Source: Streptomyces peucetius (lineage in GTDB: Bacteria; Actinomycetota; Actinomycetes; Streptomycetales; Streptomycetaceae). Taken from it: a stretch of DNA of 64,000 bases. Below are positions 16,138 through 25,657 of the stretch, in pieces. The DNA lies in the NCBI RefSeq assembly GCF_025854275.1, contig NZ_CP107567.1:992001-1056000 (forward strand), given 5' to 3'. Both the position numbers and the translations under genes were made by a program. Positions within the stretch are counted from its first letter, which is position 1. Each line of letters opens with the position of its first letter. Below the pieces are notes generated by a model. The model was not told where the DNA came from and searched no databases. It worked only from the letters and a program-made list of their open reading frames with translations.

Positions 16138-16464
16138 ATGCCGGCAGGGTCCAGCTCCAAGCGGGAGCGTCAGTACGAGCACATCAAGGAGGGCGCGGAG
16201 AAGCGCGGAACCTCCACAGGGCGGGCGAAGGAGATCGCTGCGCGGACCGTCAACAAGGAGCGGGCACGCTCGGGTGAGTCGAAGACCGCCGGCAAGACTT
16301 CGACCCGGGACAGGAAGTCCGCCTCCGAGCGTGGCGGCGAGCGGTCCGGCAGCGGGGCCCAGGGCCCGACCAAGGACCAGCTGTACGAGGAGGCCAAGAA
16401 GAAGAACGTCGAGGGACGCTCCTCCATGAACAAGCAGGAACTGCGCCGAGCGCTCGGCCGCTGA
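16138..16464 (+). CDS. Plasmid-stabilisation-protein-like, Rho N-terminal-like small protein
   Basis: 108 residues with AAGGAGGAGG before ATG 16138. SKRERQYEHIKEGAEKRGTSTGRAKEIAARTVNKERARSGE is the pattern often annotated as plasmid stabilisation protein. The C terminus (TKDQLYEEAKKKNVEGRSSMNKQELRRALGR) resembles the SAP/Rho-N-like motif seen at the end of Ku proteins. Very basic, so nucleic-acid binding is plausible. Confidence 0.78.
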   Translation: MPAGSSSKRERQYEHIKEGAEKRGTSTGRAKEIAARTVNKERARSGESKTAGKTSTRDRKSASERGGERSGSGAQGPTKDQLYEEAKKKNVEGRSSMNKQELRRALGR

Positions 16465-16552
16465 GCACTCCGGTTCGGTGCCGGGCGCAACAGAGCGGCA
16501 CGGCGGCCGCGCCAGTGCGGGTGCCGTGCCGCTCTGCCGGGGGCATGCCGGG

Positions 16553-16746
16553 CTACTGGCTCTCCCGGCTCACTTCCTTGTTCACTTCCGCGGGCGAGTC
16601 GTAGGTCCTCTCCGGCAGGGAGCCGCGCGCGCTCATGATCTCCTCGTCGGCGCCGTGCTGCTTGCCTGGTCCAGGATCTGCTTCTTGTCGGCGGGGTAAC
16701 CCACGTACCCCAGGCACTTCTGCAATTCGATGGGGTTCACAGTCAT
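16553..16746 (-). pseudogene. DUF2795 family small protein, frameshifted
   Basis: From ATG 16746 the frame begins MTVNPIELQKCLGYVGYPADKKQILD, a standard DUF2795 start, but then reads into a stop at 16633. The other frame continues the family sequence as KQHGADEEIMSARGSLPERTYDSPAEVNKEVSRESQ and stops at 16553. A single missing base around 16660-16672 (in GACCAGGCAAGC on the minus strand) explains this. It is either a decayed gene or a sequencing error. Intact members are about 60-70 residues and of unknown function. Confidence 0.8.
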
Positions 16747-16933
16747 GGACGGACAGTTACCCGTGCCGGCAGACGGACAGCGCCGGGCGCCCCGAGGTCC
16801 ACACCGATGGCCCTCGTCCCGAAGACGGTGTACGGGTGACGTGGACCGGCTGTACGAGGGGGGACCGTCCACCGCTGCCCCGTCCACCGCCGGCCCGTGC
16901 CGTGCGGCCGTGAGCGCCGGGCACGGGCATAGG

Positions 16934-16965
16934 GAGGCCGGCAGCGCGACTGCGCTGCCGGCCTC
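16934..16965. terminator. Perfect hairpin after the 16975-17235 gene
   Basis: GAGGCCGGCAGCGC (16934-16947) and GCGCTGCCGGCCTC (16952-16965), 14-bp perfect stem with a GACT loop, 9 bases after the stop on the minus strand. Confidence 0.7.
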
Positions 16966-16974
16966 CGACGGCCG

Positions 16975-17235
16975 TCACTCCTGCTCTTCGCGCTCGCGCC
17001 GGCCACCCTTGCGCTCGTCGCTCTTGCCCTCCTCGGCCGCCTTGCGCTCCTCGGCCTCGCGCGAGCGCGAGAGTGCCTGGCGGCTGCTGTCGGTCCTGGG
17101 GTCGTCGTCCGCCACCGGCTCAGGGTCCTTCGCGTCCTCGGTGTGCGTGTGCTGCCCGGACTTCAGGTAGCCCTGCATCTGGTGCTTGAGCTCGTCGTCC
17201 TCGCGGGGACTCTTGGGATTGCTGCCACGTTGCAT
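16975..17235 (-). CDS. Small highly charged protein
   Basis: 86 residues from ATG 17235 with GGAGG 9 bases upstream. Starts MQRGSNPKSPREDDELKHQMQGYLKSGQHTHTEDAKDPEP and ends in a Glu/Arg/Lys-rich helix (EAEERKAAEEGKSDERKGGRREREEQE). Probably disordered or coiled. Similar small proteins occur in Streptomyces stress regions; no family name is certain. Ends at a strong hairpin. Confidence 0.6.
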   Translation of the reverse strand: MQRGSNPKSPREDDELKHQMQGYLKSGQHTHTEDAKDPEPVADDDPRTDSSRQALSRSREAEERKAAEEGKSDERKGGRREREEQE

Positions 17236-17466
17236 GGCTTTCGCCTCCAGGGTTCGGCTCGAAAACCCCCTGTTGATCGCCGGGTACCCGTCGGCCGGAC
17301 ACCGACACGCCCGCTCCGCGCCGTCACCCTTGCGGCCCGGCCCGCGGCGTGGCCGCAGCCCTACCGGGTACCGGTCGTGGCATGAACGCACTGGCGATCG
17401 GCTGCACGCGCGGCGCGGCGACGGCACCGGCGGCGTATCCGCCGGACGCACCTCCGGGGTGAGCAC

Positions 17467-17928
17467 ATGACGCGGAGGTATCGCCGGGCGGCCGACTACG
17501 TGGCCGCCGCGCTCATCTTCCTCCGTGACAACTCGGCGCGGCCCTGGACGCTCCCGAACTGTCCGTGACGCCCCGTTGCCCACCCCACCTCCGCCGGCGC
17601 GCCCACGGTGACCGGCGTGTATCTGCCGCCTGACACCAACACGCTGCACCACCTGCTGCACGGGAGGCCGAACCCGGACCGCTTCCACGTGCGCGGCTAT
17701 GTCGGGGAAGGCACCACGACCACCCCGTACGACCTGCTCGCCGGCAACGGCGTCTCCCGGCACGACCTGGCGATCACGGCACTGCGGCATCTGCGCGGCC
17801 GCCCCGGTGCCATCGGCGACCTGGCCACCGGCTACGCGCGCCACCGGGACCGGCTGCGCGAGGAACTGCGGCGCACGGGGGTCGACCCCGCGGAGATCAC
17901 GGAGTGGACGTGGGGGGCCGGGGTCTGA
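17467..17928 (+). pseudogene. Phosphoketolase relic with internal deletions
   Basis: Two fragments recall D-xylulose-5-phosphate/fructose-6-phosphate phosphoketolase. Frame 17467-17568 reads MTRRYRRAADYVAAALIFLRDN, like the N-terminal RAANYL...IYL.DNPL region. Frame 17608-17928 reads VYLPPDTNTL, then directly HGRPNPDRFHVRGYVGEG and TTTTPYDLLAGNGVSRHDL, which are C-terminal phosphoketolase blocks normally separated by many residues. It ends EITEWTW as intact enzymes do. About 150 of roughly 790 residues remain, so no enzyme can be made. The second frame is still open and might be mis-annotated as a 106-residue protein. Confidence 0.82.
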
Positions 17929-18229
17929 GTGCGGCCGTTCTGCTTCAGGGGAGAACCTGTCCGACGCGGTGTGTCCGACGCCGCCGTGTTTCCACGCTTG
18001 TGTCGGACGAACTCTGTCTGGCGCAGCACATCGGCATGACAATGGGAAGGAGGCGAAACTCGCCTTCGCTCCGCCCGCCGGCTGTCGGCCGTCCGGGACC
18101 GGGCTACGATCGATCACCACCCCGCACCTGGCGCCCCGCGCGCCGCCCGACGAGACCGCTGCGCCATCGGATGCCGTGACCCGGCAGAACGCGGCCCCAG
18201 AGCCGACCCGGCAGAGTTGGAGACCCCCG
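17929..18229. other. Intergenic region, nothing recognised
   Basis: About 300 bases between the phosphoketolase relic and plsC. It presumably carries the plsC promoter. I see no RNA gene, palindrome or ribosome-site-led frame. Confidence 0.4.
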
Positions 18230-18958
18230 GTGTTCTACTACGTGCTCAAGTACGTCCTTCTCGGGCCTCTGTTGCGGTTGCTCTTCCGTCCGCGCATCGC
18301 AGGGCTGGAGCACATCCCCGCCGAGGGTGCGGCGATCGTCGCGGGCAACCATCTGTCCTTCTCCGACCACTTCCTGATGCCGGCGATCATCAAACGGCGC
18401 ATCACCTTCCTCGCCAAGGCGGAGTACTTCACCGGGCCCGGCCTCAAGGGCCGGCTGACGGCGGCGTTCTTCCACAGCGCCGGACAGATCCCGGTCGACC
18501 GCTCGGGCAAGGAGGCCGGCCAGGCGGCCATCCGTGAAGGGCTCGGAGTGCTGGACAAGGGCGAGTTGCTGGGCATCTATCCCGAAGGCACCCGGTCGCA
18601 CGACGGCCGGCTCTACAAGGGCAAGGTCGGGGTGGCCGTCATGGCGCTCAAGGCGGGTGTGCCCGTGGTGCCGTGCGCGATGGTGGGGACCTTCGAGATC
18701 CAGCCGCCCGGTCAGGTGCTCCCGAAGATCAAGCGGGTCACGGTGCGTTTCGGGAAGCCGCTGGACTTCTCGCGGTACGCGGGCCTGGAGAACCAGAAGG
18801 CGGCGATCCGCGCGGTCACCGACGAGATCATGTACGCGATCCTCGAACTCTCCGGCCAGGAGTACGTCGACCGCTACGCCGCCGATGTCAAGGCCGAGCA
18901 GCAGGAGCAGGAGCAGCGCGCGGGCAGAACGAGCCGGTTCCCCCGGCGGCGGAGCTGA
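18230..18958 (+). CDS. 1-acyl-sn-glycerol-3-phosphate acyltransferase-like (PlsC family)
   Basis: 242 residues from GTG 18230 (ribosome site GGAG upstream; the longer frame to 17699 crosses the relic). The acyltransferase motif NHLSFSDH (residues 40-47) carries the NHxxxxD catalytic pair, and the second motif is YPEGTRSHDGRLYKGK. The N-terminal FYYVLKYVLLGPLLRLLF is a membrane-associated helix. Transfers acyl chains in phospholipid synthesis, acting at the membrane. A hairpin terminator follows. Confidence 0.92.
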   Translation: MFYYVLKYVLLGPLLRLLFRPRIAGLEHIPAEGAAIVAGNHLSFSDHFLMPAIIKRRITFLAKAEYFTGPGLKGRLTAAFFHSAGQIPVDRSGKEAGQAAIREGLGVLDKGELLGIYPEGTRSHDGRLYKGKVGVAVMALKAGVPVVPCAMVGTFEIQPPGQVLPKIKRVTVRFGKPLDFSRYAGLENQKAAIRAVTDEIMYAILELSGQEYVDRYAADVKAEQQEQEQRAGRTSRFPRRRS

Positions 18959-18990
18959 CACGGAGCCGCTGTCACGCCTACTGCCTGCGG

Positions 18991-19018
18991 GAGGGCGGCC
19001 GGGTCACCGGCCGCCCTC
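18991..19018. terminator. Bidirectional terminator between plsC and ureD
   Basis: GAGGGCGGCCGG (18991-19002) pairs perfectly with CCGGCCGCCCTC (19007-19018), GTCA loop, between convergent genes. Confidence 0.7.
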
Positions 19019-19046
19019 GCTTGTCACGGCTGCCCCGCGGCGACAC

Positions 19047-19799
19047 TCAGCGGTGCGGCGCGTCGCCGAGCACGTCCTGCCGGGCCTGGTCGAGCAGGCG
19101 GCGCAGCGCGAGCGCGTCCTTCGCGAGCGCGGTGACCAGCGCGGCGGGGCCGGCGAGCGGGGTGAGCACCGCGGTGGGCCCCAGCGTGCGGGGCCCGGGC
19201 GGCCGGTCGCCGAACGCCGGGTCGACGACGATGAGCTGGCCGACCGCCCGGTGGCCGGCGAGTACGGCGGGTCCGTCCCAGCCGTCGGGGGCACCTGGCC
19301 CGCAGGCGAGTTCCGTGTCGAGCAGGGGACGGCCGGCGCGGTGGACGGTGAGTCGGGTGGTGAGCGTGCCGGGCTCTTCTTCATGGCGTCCGAGGATCTG
19401 TTCCTCGCGGAGCAGCAGGCGTGCGCCGGCGGCGAGACGGACCCGGGTGTGCGTCCGCAGGTCGCTGCCGCGTGCGGCGATCAACTGCTCCGGCAGCCAG
19501 TGCAGTTCGGCGTCCTCCCCGACGTCCAGGGCGAGGTCGTAACGGGCGGGCTCGGAGCCGCGGCCCGGCAGGGCGACGGTGGCGGCGGCGGAGTCGACGG
19601 TCAGGCGCGTGCCGTCGCGAACGGTGGCCTCGACGGCGAGCCGGTCGCCGCCGAGCGGCGCGCTCATCGCGCCGACCATGGTGACCCGCAGCCCGGGCCC
19701 GTGGGCCCGGGTGCGGCGCAGCGCGATCGGCCCGTCGCCGGCCAGGACGGGCAGTGCGGTGTGGTCGGCGACGATCCGGGCTGTTGCCTCGATGCTCAT
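19047..19799 (-). CDS. ureD: Urease accessory protein UreD
   Basis: 250 residues from ATG 19799. Part of the UreD-UreF-UreG complex that loads nickel into urease. Family blocks seen: LRVTMVGAMSAPLGGDRLAVEATVRDG, RYDLALDVGEDAELHWLPEQLI, and AVGQLIVVDPAF. Start lies 7 bases after the ureG stop; an upstream in-frame extension into ureG is not used. Last gene of the ureABCFGD operon. Confidence 0.93.
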   Translation of the reverse strand: MSIEATARIVADHTALPVLAGDGPIALRRTRAHGPGLRVTMVGAMSAPLGGDRLAVEATVRDGTRLTVDSAAATVALPGRGSEPARYDLALDVGEDAELHWLPEQLIAARGSDLRTHTRVRLAAGARLLLREEQILGRHEEEPGTLTTRLTVHRAGRPLLDTELACGPGAPDGWDGPAVLAGHRAVGQLIVVDPAFGDRPPGPRTLGPTAVLTPLAGPAALVTALAKDALALRRLLDQARQDVLGDAPHR

Positions 19800-19806
19800 G
19801 CGCTGC

Positions 19807-20484
<678 letters not shown>

Positions 20485-20544
20485 GGTGCGGGCTCCTTGA
20501 TACGAGTGCGGGGGCGGGGCCAGGGCGGCACAGGGCTGGGCGGG

Positions 20545-21207
20545 TCAGGACGCGAAGAGGCGCACCGGCCAGGCCGCGTGCTCCTCCGCGGTGATCTCCA
20601 GCAGCGGCGCGGACGCCGCCGGCAGTGCGTCGACGCCGTCGCGCGCGGCGGCCGCGGCCCGTGCCGCCACCGCGTCGGTCTCGGGGGCGAGGCGGGCGAG
20701 GACCGCCGTGGCCTGGAAGGGGTCCAGGCTCAGCAGGCGTACCGCCGCGGTCGCCGGGCCGCTGACCGTCTCGTACGCCACGCAGTGCGCGGCGTCCTCG
20801 GCGCCGAGGCCGGCGGCGCGAGCGGCCGTGCCGAGCACGACGGGCTGGTGCGTGCCGCGCGGGAACCGGGCGGCGAGCGCGTCGAGCAGCGGATCCGGCC
20901 AGGTGGCACGGGCCGCGCGCATCATCTGCCGGCCGAGCCTGCGGGCCGCCGCCCGCAGGGCCGGCGAGGGGGTGCGGGCGTCGGCGGCGGCGTCGAGCTC
21001 GGCCGGGTCGTGGCCGAGAGCGGCACAGGCGGCCAGCGCCGCGGAGGTGAGGCCGGTGGTGTGCAGCCTGCCCCGGCAGAACGCGGCGAGGTCCGCCGCG
21101 TCCTTGATGCGCCCGGCCCGGACGGCGGCCTCCGCCCCGCCGGAGTGCGCGTGGCCTCCGGCGGGGAAGCGGCCGTCGGCGAGGACGAGCAGCGCGGCGC
21201 GGCTCAT
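20545..21207 (-). CDS. ureF: Urease accessory protein UreF
   Basis: 220 residues from ATG 21207 (MSRAALLVLADGRFPAGGHAHSGGAEAAV); GTG 21216 is an alternative. All-helical nickel-chaperone complex subunit, with the Gly/His motif PAGGHAHSGG near the N terminus. The 121 bases between ureC and ureF contain a separate 41-codon frame (21204-21329) whose ATG overlaps the ureC stop (ATGA) and whose end overlaps the ureF start. It may couple translation or be a relic of an N-terminal extension. Confidence 0.92.
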   Translation of the reverse strand: MSRAALLVLADGRFPAGGHAHSGGAEAAVRAGRIKDAADLAAFCRGRLHTTGLTSAALAACAALGHDPAELDAAADARTPSPALRAAARRLGRQMMRAARATWPDPLLDALAARFPRGTHQPVVLGTAARAAGLGAEDAAHCVAYETVSGPATAAVRLLSLDPFQATAVLARLAPETDAVAARAAAAARDGVDALPAASAPLLEITAEEHAAWPVRLFAS

Positions 21208-21328
21208 ACCGCCCACCCGGCTCTCGCGGCGGGCGGACCGGCGCGGTCCGGCCGGCGCGGCACGTGGGTGCGGCCCGGCCGGTCACCGGGGCCCGGACCG
21301 GCGGCGGGGGTCCTCGTCCTGGTCGTCA

Positions 21329-23050
21329 TCAGAACAGGAAGTACCGCTGGGCCATGGGGAGTTCCCTGGCGGGCGCCGGTTCGACGGCTTCGCCGTCGAT
21401 CGTCACCGTGAACGTGTCGGCGTCGACCTCCACCCGTGGCAGGGCGTCGTTCTCCCGCATGTCGGCCTTGGTCACCCGCCGGGTGCTGCGGATCGGCACG
21501 AAAGCCTTGTCCAGGCCGAGCCGTTCGGGCAGGTCGTCCTCGATCGCCGCCTGTGCGACGAAGTTGAGGGAGCTGCCGGCCGCCGCGCGGCCCAGTGCGC
21601 CGAACATCGGGCGCGGCAGCACCGGTTGGGGCGTGGGGATCGAGGCGTTCGCGTCTCCCATCTGGGCGTACGCGATCTGGCCGCCTTTGATCACGATCTG
21701 CGGCTTCACCCCGAAGAACGCCGGCTCCCACAGCACGAGATCGGCGAGTTTACCCGTCTCCACCGAGCCGATCTCGCCGTCGAGGCCCTGCGCGACCGCG
21801 GGGTTGATCGTGTATTTGGCGACATAGCGACGTGCCCGGTGGTTGTCCGCGCGCCCGTCGCCCGCGAGCGCTCCCCGGCGTTTCTTCATCACATGCGCGG
21901 TCTGCCATGTGCGCATGACCACCTCACCGATCCGGCCCATGGCCTGCGCGTCGGAGGAGATGATGGAGATCGCTCCGAGGTCGTGCAGGACGTCCTCGGC
22001 CGCGATGGTGGACGGCCGGATGCGTGACTCCGCGAAGGCCAGATCCTCGGGGACGGCGGGATTGAGGTGGTGGCAGACCATCAGCATGTCGAGGTGCTCG
22101 TCGATGGTGTTGACGGTGTGCGGCCGGGTCGGGTTGGTCGAACTGGGCAACACATACGGCTCGGAGACGACGGTGATGATGTCGGGTGCGTGCCCGCCGC
22201 CCGCGCCCTCGGTGTGGTAGGCGTGGACGGTGCGGCCCGCGACGGCGGCGAGGGTGTCGCCGACGAATCCGGCCTCGTTCAAGGTGTCCGTGTGGATGGC
22301 GAGTTGGGCGCCGGTCTCCTCGCAGACGCCCAGGCACGCGTCGATGGCCGCCGGAGTGGCCCCCCAGTCCTCGTGGATCTTGAAGCCGAGTGCCCCGCCG
22401 CGCAGTTGGGAGTGCATGGCGTCACGGGAGGTGGTGTTGCCCTTCCCGAGCAGGCCGATGTTGACGGGACAGGTGTCCAGCGCCTCGAACATCCGGGCAA
22501 GGTGCCAGGGTCCCGGTGTGATCGTGGTGGCCTTGGTCCCTTCGGCCGGTCCGGTGCCGCCGCCGACGAGGGTGGTCACTCCGGTGGCGAGTGCCTGCTC
22601 GACGAGGGTGGGCGAGATGAAGTGGACGTGTGCGTCGACGGCCCCGGCGGTGACGATCTTCCCGTTGCCGGCGATGATCTCGGTCTCGGGTCCGATGACC
22701 AGGGCCGGGTGGACGCCGTCCATGGTGTCGGGGTTGCCCGCCTTGCCGATGCCGCTGATCCGCCCGTCGCGGAGGGCGATGTCGGCCTTCACCACACCCC
22801 AGTGGTCCAGGATCACGGCACCGGTGATCACGGTGTCGGGCGCGCCCTCCGCCCGTGTCGTACGGGACTGGCCCATGGACTCGCGGATCACCTTGCCGCC
22901 GCCGAACACCGCCTCGTCGCCCGCGCGGCCGGGTCCGCCGGAGCGGTCGTCCTCGATCTCGACGAGCAGGTCGGTGTCGGCGAGCCGGATGCGGTCGCCG
23001 GTGGTCGGGCCGAACAAGTCGGCGTACACGGCGCGGTGCAGTTCAGCCAT
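21329..23050 (-). CDS. ureC: Urease alpha subunit
   Basis: 573 residues, standard length. Catalytic nickel subunit that hydrolyses urea to ammonia and carbamate. [12 protein letters not shown] has the first His ligands. [14 protein letters not shown] carries the carbamylated Lys. [15 protein letters not shown] and [22 protein letters not shown] form the active-site flap with its His. The N terminus [28 protein letters not shown] is canonical. Its start overlaps the ureB stop by 8 bases. Confidence 0.97.
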   Translation of the reverse strand: MAELHRAVYADLFGPTTGDRIRLADTDLLVEIEDDRSGGPGRAGDEAVFGGGKVIRESMGQSRTTRAEGAPDTVITGAVILDHWGVVKADIALRDGRISGIGKAGNPDTMDGVHPALVIGPETEIIAGNGKIVTAGAVDAHVHFISPTLVEQALATGVTTLVGGGTGPAEGTKATTITPGPWHLARMFEALDTCPVNIGLLGKGNTTSRDAMHSQLRGGALGFKIHEDWGATPAAIDACLGVCEETGAQLAIHTDTLNEAGFVGDTLAAVAGRTVHAYHTEGAGGGHAPDIITVVSEPYVLPSSTNPTRPHTVNTIDEHLDMLMVCHHLNPAVPEDLAFAESRIRPSTIAAEDVLHDLGAISIISSDAQAMGRIGEVVMRTWQTAHVMKKRRGALAGDGRADNHRARRYVAKYTINPAVAQGLDGEIGSVETGKLADLVLWEPAFFGVKPQIVIKGGQIAYAQMGDANASIPTPQPVLPRPMFGALGRAAAGSSLNFVAQAAIEDDLPERLGLDKAFVPIRSTRRVTKADMRENDALPRVEVDADTFTVTIDGEAVEPAPARELPMAQRYFLF

Positions 23051-23354
23051 CGAGGCGTCCTCCGGTCTCTCCGCGCAGCCCGGCCACGATCCGTCGGCCG
23101 GCGAGCGGTACGAGTTCCACGTCGACGGGGACGCCCGGCTCGAAGCGGACAGCGGTGCCTGCGGCGACGTCGAGCCGCTTGCCGCGGGCGGCGGCGCGGT
23201 CGAACACGAGGCCGGGGTTGGCCTCGGCGAAGTGGTAGTGGGAGCCGACCTGGACCGGGCGGTCCGCGGCGTTGACGACGGTGAGGCGGGTGGTCTCGCG
23301 GCCCTCGTTGAGCGGTACGGGCCCGTCGCCGTACAGGATTTCTCCGGGAATCAT
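23043..23354 (-). CDS. ureB: Urease beta subunit
   Basis: 103 residues, [53 protein letters not shown]. The block [10 protein letters not shown] is diagnostic of UreB. It lies between ureA and ureC with short gaps and overlaps ureC, so translation is coupled. Confidence 0.96.
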   Translation of the reverse strand: MIPGEILYGDGPVPLNEGRETTRLTVVNAADRPVQVGSHYHFAEANPGLVFDRAAARGKRLDVAAGTAVRFEPGVPVDVELVPLAGRRIVAGLRGETGGRLDG

Positions 23355-23368
23355 GTGCGTCACGCCCC

Positions 23369-23671
23369 TCAGAGGATCGGCTCGTGGACGGTCACGAGCT
23401 TGGTGCCGTCGGGGAAGGTGGCCTCCACCTGGACGTCGTGGATCATCTCGGCGATGCCGTCCATGACGTCGTTCCGGGTGAGCACCTCGCGTCCGGACGC
23501 CATGAGTTCGCTGACGCTGCGGCCGTCGCGGGCGCCTTCGAGGATGTGCACGGTGATGAGGGCGACGGCCTCCGGGTGGTTCAGCTTCAGGCCGCGCGCC
23601 TTGCGCTTCTCCGCCACATCGGCGGCCACATGGAGGAGAAGCCGTTCCTGCTCGTGCGGAGAGAGTTGCAC
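23369..23671 (-). CDS. ureA: Urease gamma subunit
   Basis: 100 residues, the standard length: [63 protein letters not shown]. First gene of ureABCFGD; operon-level control probably acts in 23672-23822. Confidence 0.96.
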   Translation of the reverse strand: MQLSPHEQERLLLHVAADVAEKRKARGLKLNHPEAVALITVHILEGARDGRSVSELMASGREVLTRNDVMDGIAEMIHDVQVEATFPDGTKLVTVHEPIL

Positions 23672-23730
23672 GCGTCCACCTCACTGTCGTCCGGCCCGTG
23701 ATCGCCGGTCGTGATGGACCGTAGCGCGCT

Positions 23731-23745
23731 TCAACACTTTGTTGA
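23731..23745. promoter_or_regulatory. Palindrome in the urease promoter region
   Basis: TCAACA-CTT-TGTTGA is a perfect inverted repeat 60-74 bases upstream of ureA. A regulator binding site is likely; the protein is unknown. Confidence 0.45.
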
Positions 23746-23794
23746 CCTGCACGCGGGTGTTCCACGACCAGGCGTTGAACCTTAGGACGCAGTC

Positions 23795-23822
23795 TTTTCC
23801 GGCGCTTTTCCGACGCGTTAAC
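23795..23822 (-). promoter_or_regulatory. Possible GlnR-type nitrogen box upstream of ureA
   Basis: On the minus strand: GTTAAC, then GCGTCG, GAAAA, GCGCCG, GAAAA. This approximates the GTnAC-N6-GAAAC pattern of GlnR sites, and ureA is a known GlnR target in Streptomyces. It is far upstream (over 120 bases) and overlaps the end of the TetR gene, so the call is tentative. Confidence 0.3.
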
Positions 23823-24438
23823 TGATCTTGGGTTCCCGCATCGACATCAGGGCGCGCAGCCCGTCCTCCAGTACCTCGACCTGTACATCGCCGAAGAGGG
23901 CCTGCTGGGCGATGAACCCCTGGGCGGTGGCGATGAGGGTGCGGGCCACATGGTCGGGGTCCACGTCCGCCTCCATCTGCCCGGACGCCCGGTAGGCGCC
24001 GACCAGGTCCGCCCAGGCGCGGCGCATGCCGCTGTACCCCTCGTCGAGGATGGCCGCCAGCCGTTCGTTGCGCAGCGTCTCCGTCCACACCTGGACGATG
24101 AGCCGGGCGAAGGCCTGCCGGTCCCCGCCCGGCACCCGCTCGATCAGCATGCGCCGCAGCACGCGCCCGAGGAGCACGTCCGGCGTGGGGGGCGGTGTGG
24201 TCCGCGCCGCCTCCTCGAACGCCCCCCGGATGCTGGTGAACGCCTCGTCGGCGATGGCCGCGATCAGCTCCTCCTTGCTGCGGAAGTAGCGGTACACGGC
24301 ACCGGCCGACAGCCCGCTCTCGCGCAGGATGTCCTGCATCGACGTGGCGTGGAAGCCGTTGCGGGAGACGCAGCGGGCGGCGCCGTCGAGGATCTGCCGG
24401 CGGCGGGCGTCGAGGTGTTCCTGGGATACGCGAGCCAT
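23818..24438 (-). CDS. TetR/AcrR family repressor
   Basis: 206 residues from ATG 24438. [42 protein letters not shown]. The C-terminal ligand domain ends [26 protein letters not shown]. It is divergent from the membrane protein at 24542, with two palindromic operator-like sites between them, which is the classic repressor-transporter arrangement. It probably represses that gene and itself. Confidence 0.92.
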   Translation of the reverse strand: MARVSQEHLDARRRQILDGAARCVSRNGFHATSMQDILRESGLSAGAVYRYFRSKEELIAAIADEAFTSIRGAFEEAARTTPPPTPDVLLGRVLRRMLIERVPGGDRQAFARLIVQVWTETLRNERLAAILDEGYSGMRRAWADLVGAYRASGQMEADVDPDHVARTLIATAQGFIAQQALFGDVQVEVLEDGLRALMSMREPKIS

Positions 24439-24450
24439 GGTCCAAAAGTA

Positions 24451-24466
24451 GAACGAACATTCATTC
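24451..24466. promoter_or_regulatory. TetR operator-like palindrome
   Basis: GAACGAACATTCATTC: arms GAACGAA and TTCATTC match at 6 of 7 positions around CA. It lies 13 bases from the repressor start, next to a TTGACA hexamer reading towards the membrane protein. A related site, GAACGATCCTTC, is at 24514-24525, just before the membrane-protein ribosome site. Confidence 0.6.
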
Positions 24467-24541
24467 TTGACAACCACCGCAAGCGGCGGGACAGTGGCGC
24501 CAACAACAAAAACGAACGATCCTTCTCTATAGGAGTTCCCC

Positions 24542-25528
24542 ATGTCCGCTGCACCCCACCGCCACGTGATCGCGGTGATGATCCTGATCCCGGTCGTGGC
24601 GGCGCTGGCCCTGTGGGCCTTCGCCTGGCCCGCGGCCCGGACCGCGCCGCGCGACCTGCCCATCGGCGTCGCAGGGCCCGCCGCGGCCGCCGACCAGCTC
24701 GAGCAGCGTTTCGAACAGCACGAGGGCGCGTTCGACGTCCACCGTTACGAGGACGAGGCCGCCGCCAGGACCGCGATCGAGGACCGGGTCGTATACGGCG
24801 CCGTCGTCGCGGGGCCGGGCGGCCCGGAGCTGCTGATCGCCACCGGGGCGAGCCCTGTCGTCGCCCAGCTTCTCCAGCAGTCGGTGGCCGCACAGGCACC
24901 GGCGGGCACCGAGACGAAGGGGACGGACCTGGTGCCCCTTCCGTCCGGTGACCCACGGGGCAGCGCACTCACGGCGAGCGTCCTGCCGCTCGCCCTCGCG
25001 GGCGTCGCGGCCGGGGCACTGGTGACCCTGCTCGGCCTGCGCGGCGCACGGGCCGCCGCCGCACTCGTCGGCGCCGCCGTTCTGGTGGGCATCACCGCCA
25101 CCGCGATCGCCCACAGCTGGCTCGGCGCATTCGACGGCAACTGGTGGGCGGAGGCGGGCGCGCTGAGCCTGACGGTCGCCGCCCTCGGCATGTCCGTCGC
25201 CGGGCTCGCCGCGCTGCTCGGCACTCCGGGCATCGGGCTCGGAGCACTGCTGATGGTGCTGATCGGCAACCCGTCCTCGGGCGCCTCGTCCGCGCCGGAA
25301 CTGCTGCCCGGGCCGCTCGGCACCCTCGGCCAGTGGCTGCCGCCGGGCGCCGGCGCAACACTGCTGCGTTCGGTGACGTACTTCGACGGGAACGGCGCGG
25401 CCACGTCGCTGCTGACGCTGTCGCTGTGGGCGGCACTGGGCCTGACCGCCGTGCTCGTCGCCGGCCGGCGACGCGTACCGGCCACCGCCGAACCGGCGGC
25501 CCGCCCCTCCCCCGCGCCGGTCGCCTAG
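24542..25528 (+). CDS. ABC-2/YhgE-Pip-like membrane protein
   Basis: 328 residues. N-terminal transmembrane helix (VIAVMILIPVVAALALWAFAW), an extracellular domain of about 110 residues (DLPIGVAGPAAAADQLEQRFEQHEGAFDVHRYEDEAAARTAIEDRVVYGAVV), then about five helices. This layout resembles ABC-2 permease-type proteins of the YhgE/Pip or DUF3533 group. No ATPase gene is adjacent. AGGAG precedes the ATG. Divergent TetR suggests an inducible efflux or envelope function. Confidence 0.8.
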   Translation: MSAAPHRHVIAVMILIPVVAALALWAFAWPAARTAPRDLPIGVAGPAAAADQLEQRFEQHEGAFDVHRYEDEAAARTAIEDRVVYGAVVAGPGGPELLIATGASPVVAQLLQQSVAAQAPAGTETKGTDLVPLPSGDPRGSALTASVLPLALAGVAAGALVTLLGLRGARAAAALVGAAVLVGITATAIAHSWLGAFDGNWWAEAGALSLTVAALGMSVAGLAALLGTPGIGLGALLMVLIGNPSSGASSAPELLPGPLGTLGQWLPPGAGATLLRSVTYFDGNGAATSLLTLSLWAALGLTAVLVAGRRRVPATAEPAARPSPAPVA

Positions 25529-25582
25529 GCCCCTTCCGTCCGACCGACCCACTCGCCGAGAGTCCCTGGACCACCACGGACC

Positions 25583-25622
25583 GGCCGCGCGTCCCCGCTG
25601 TAGCGGACGGGGGCGCGCGGCC
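25583..25622. terminator. GC-rich hairpin followed by a pyrimidine tract
   Basis: GGCCGCGC (25583-25590) pairs with GCGCGGCC (25615-25622), with further CCCC/GGGG pairing inside, then TCTTTCT. It ends the membrane-protein transcript and lies before the convergent antitoxin stop. Confidence 0.6.
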
Positions 25623-25657
25623 TCTTTCTGCGTCGCCGGCCGAGCGCGGCCGGGGCG

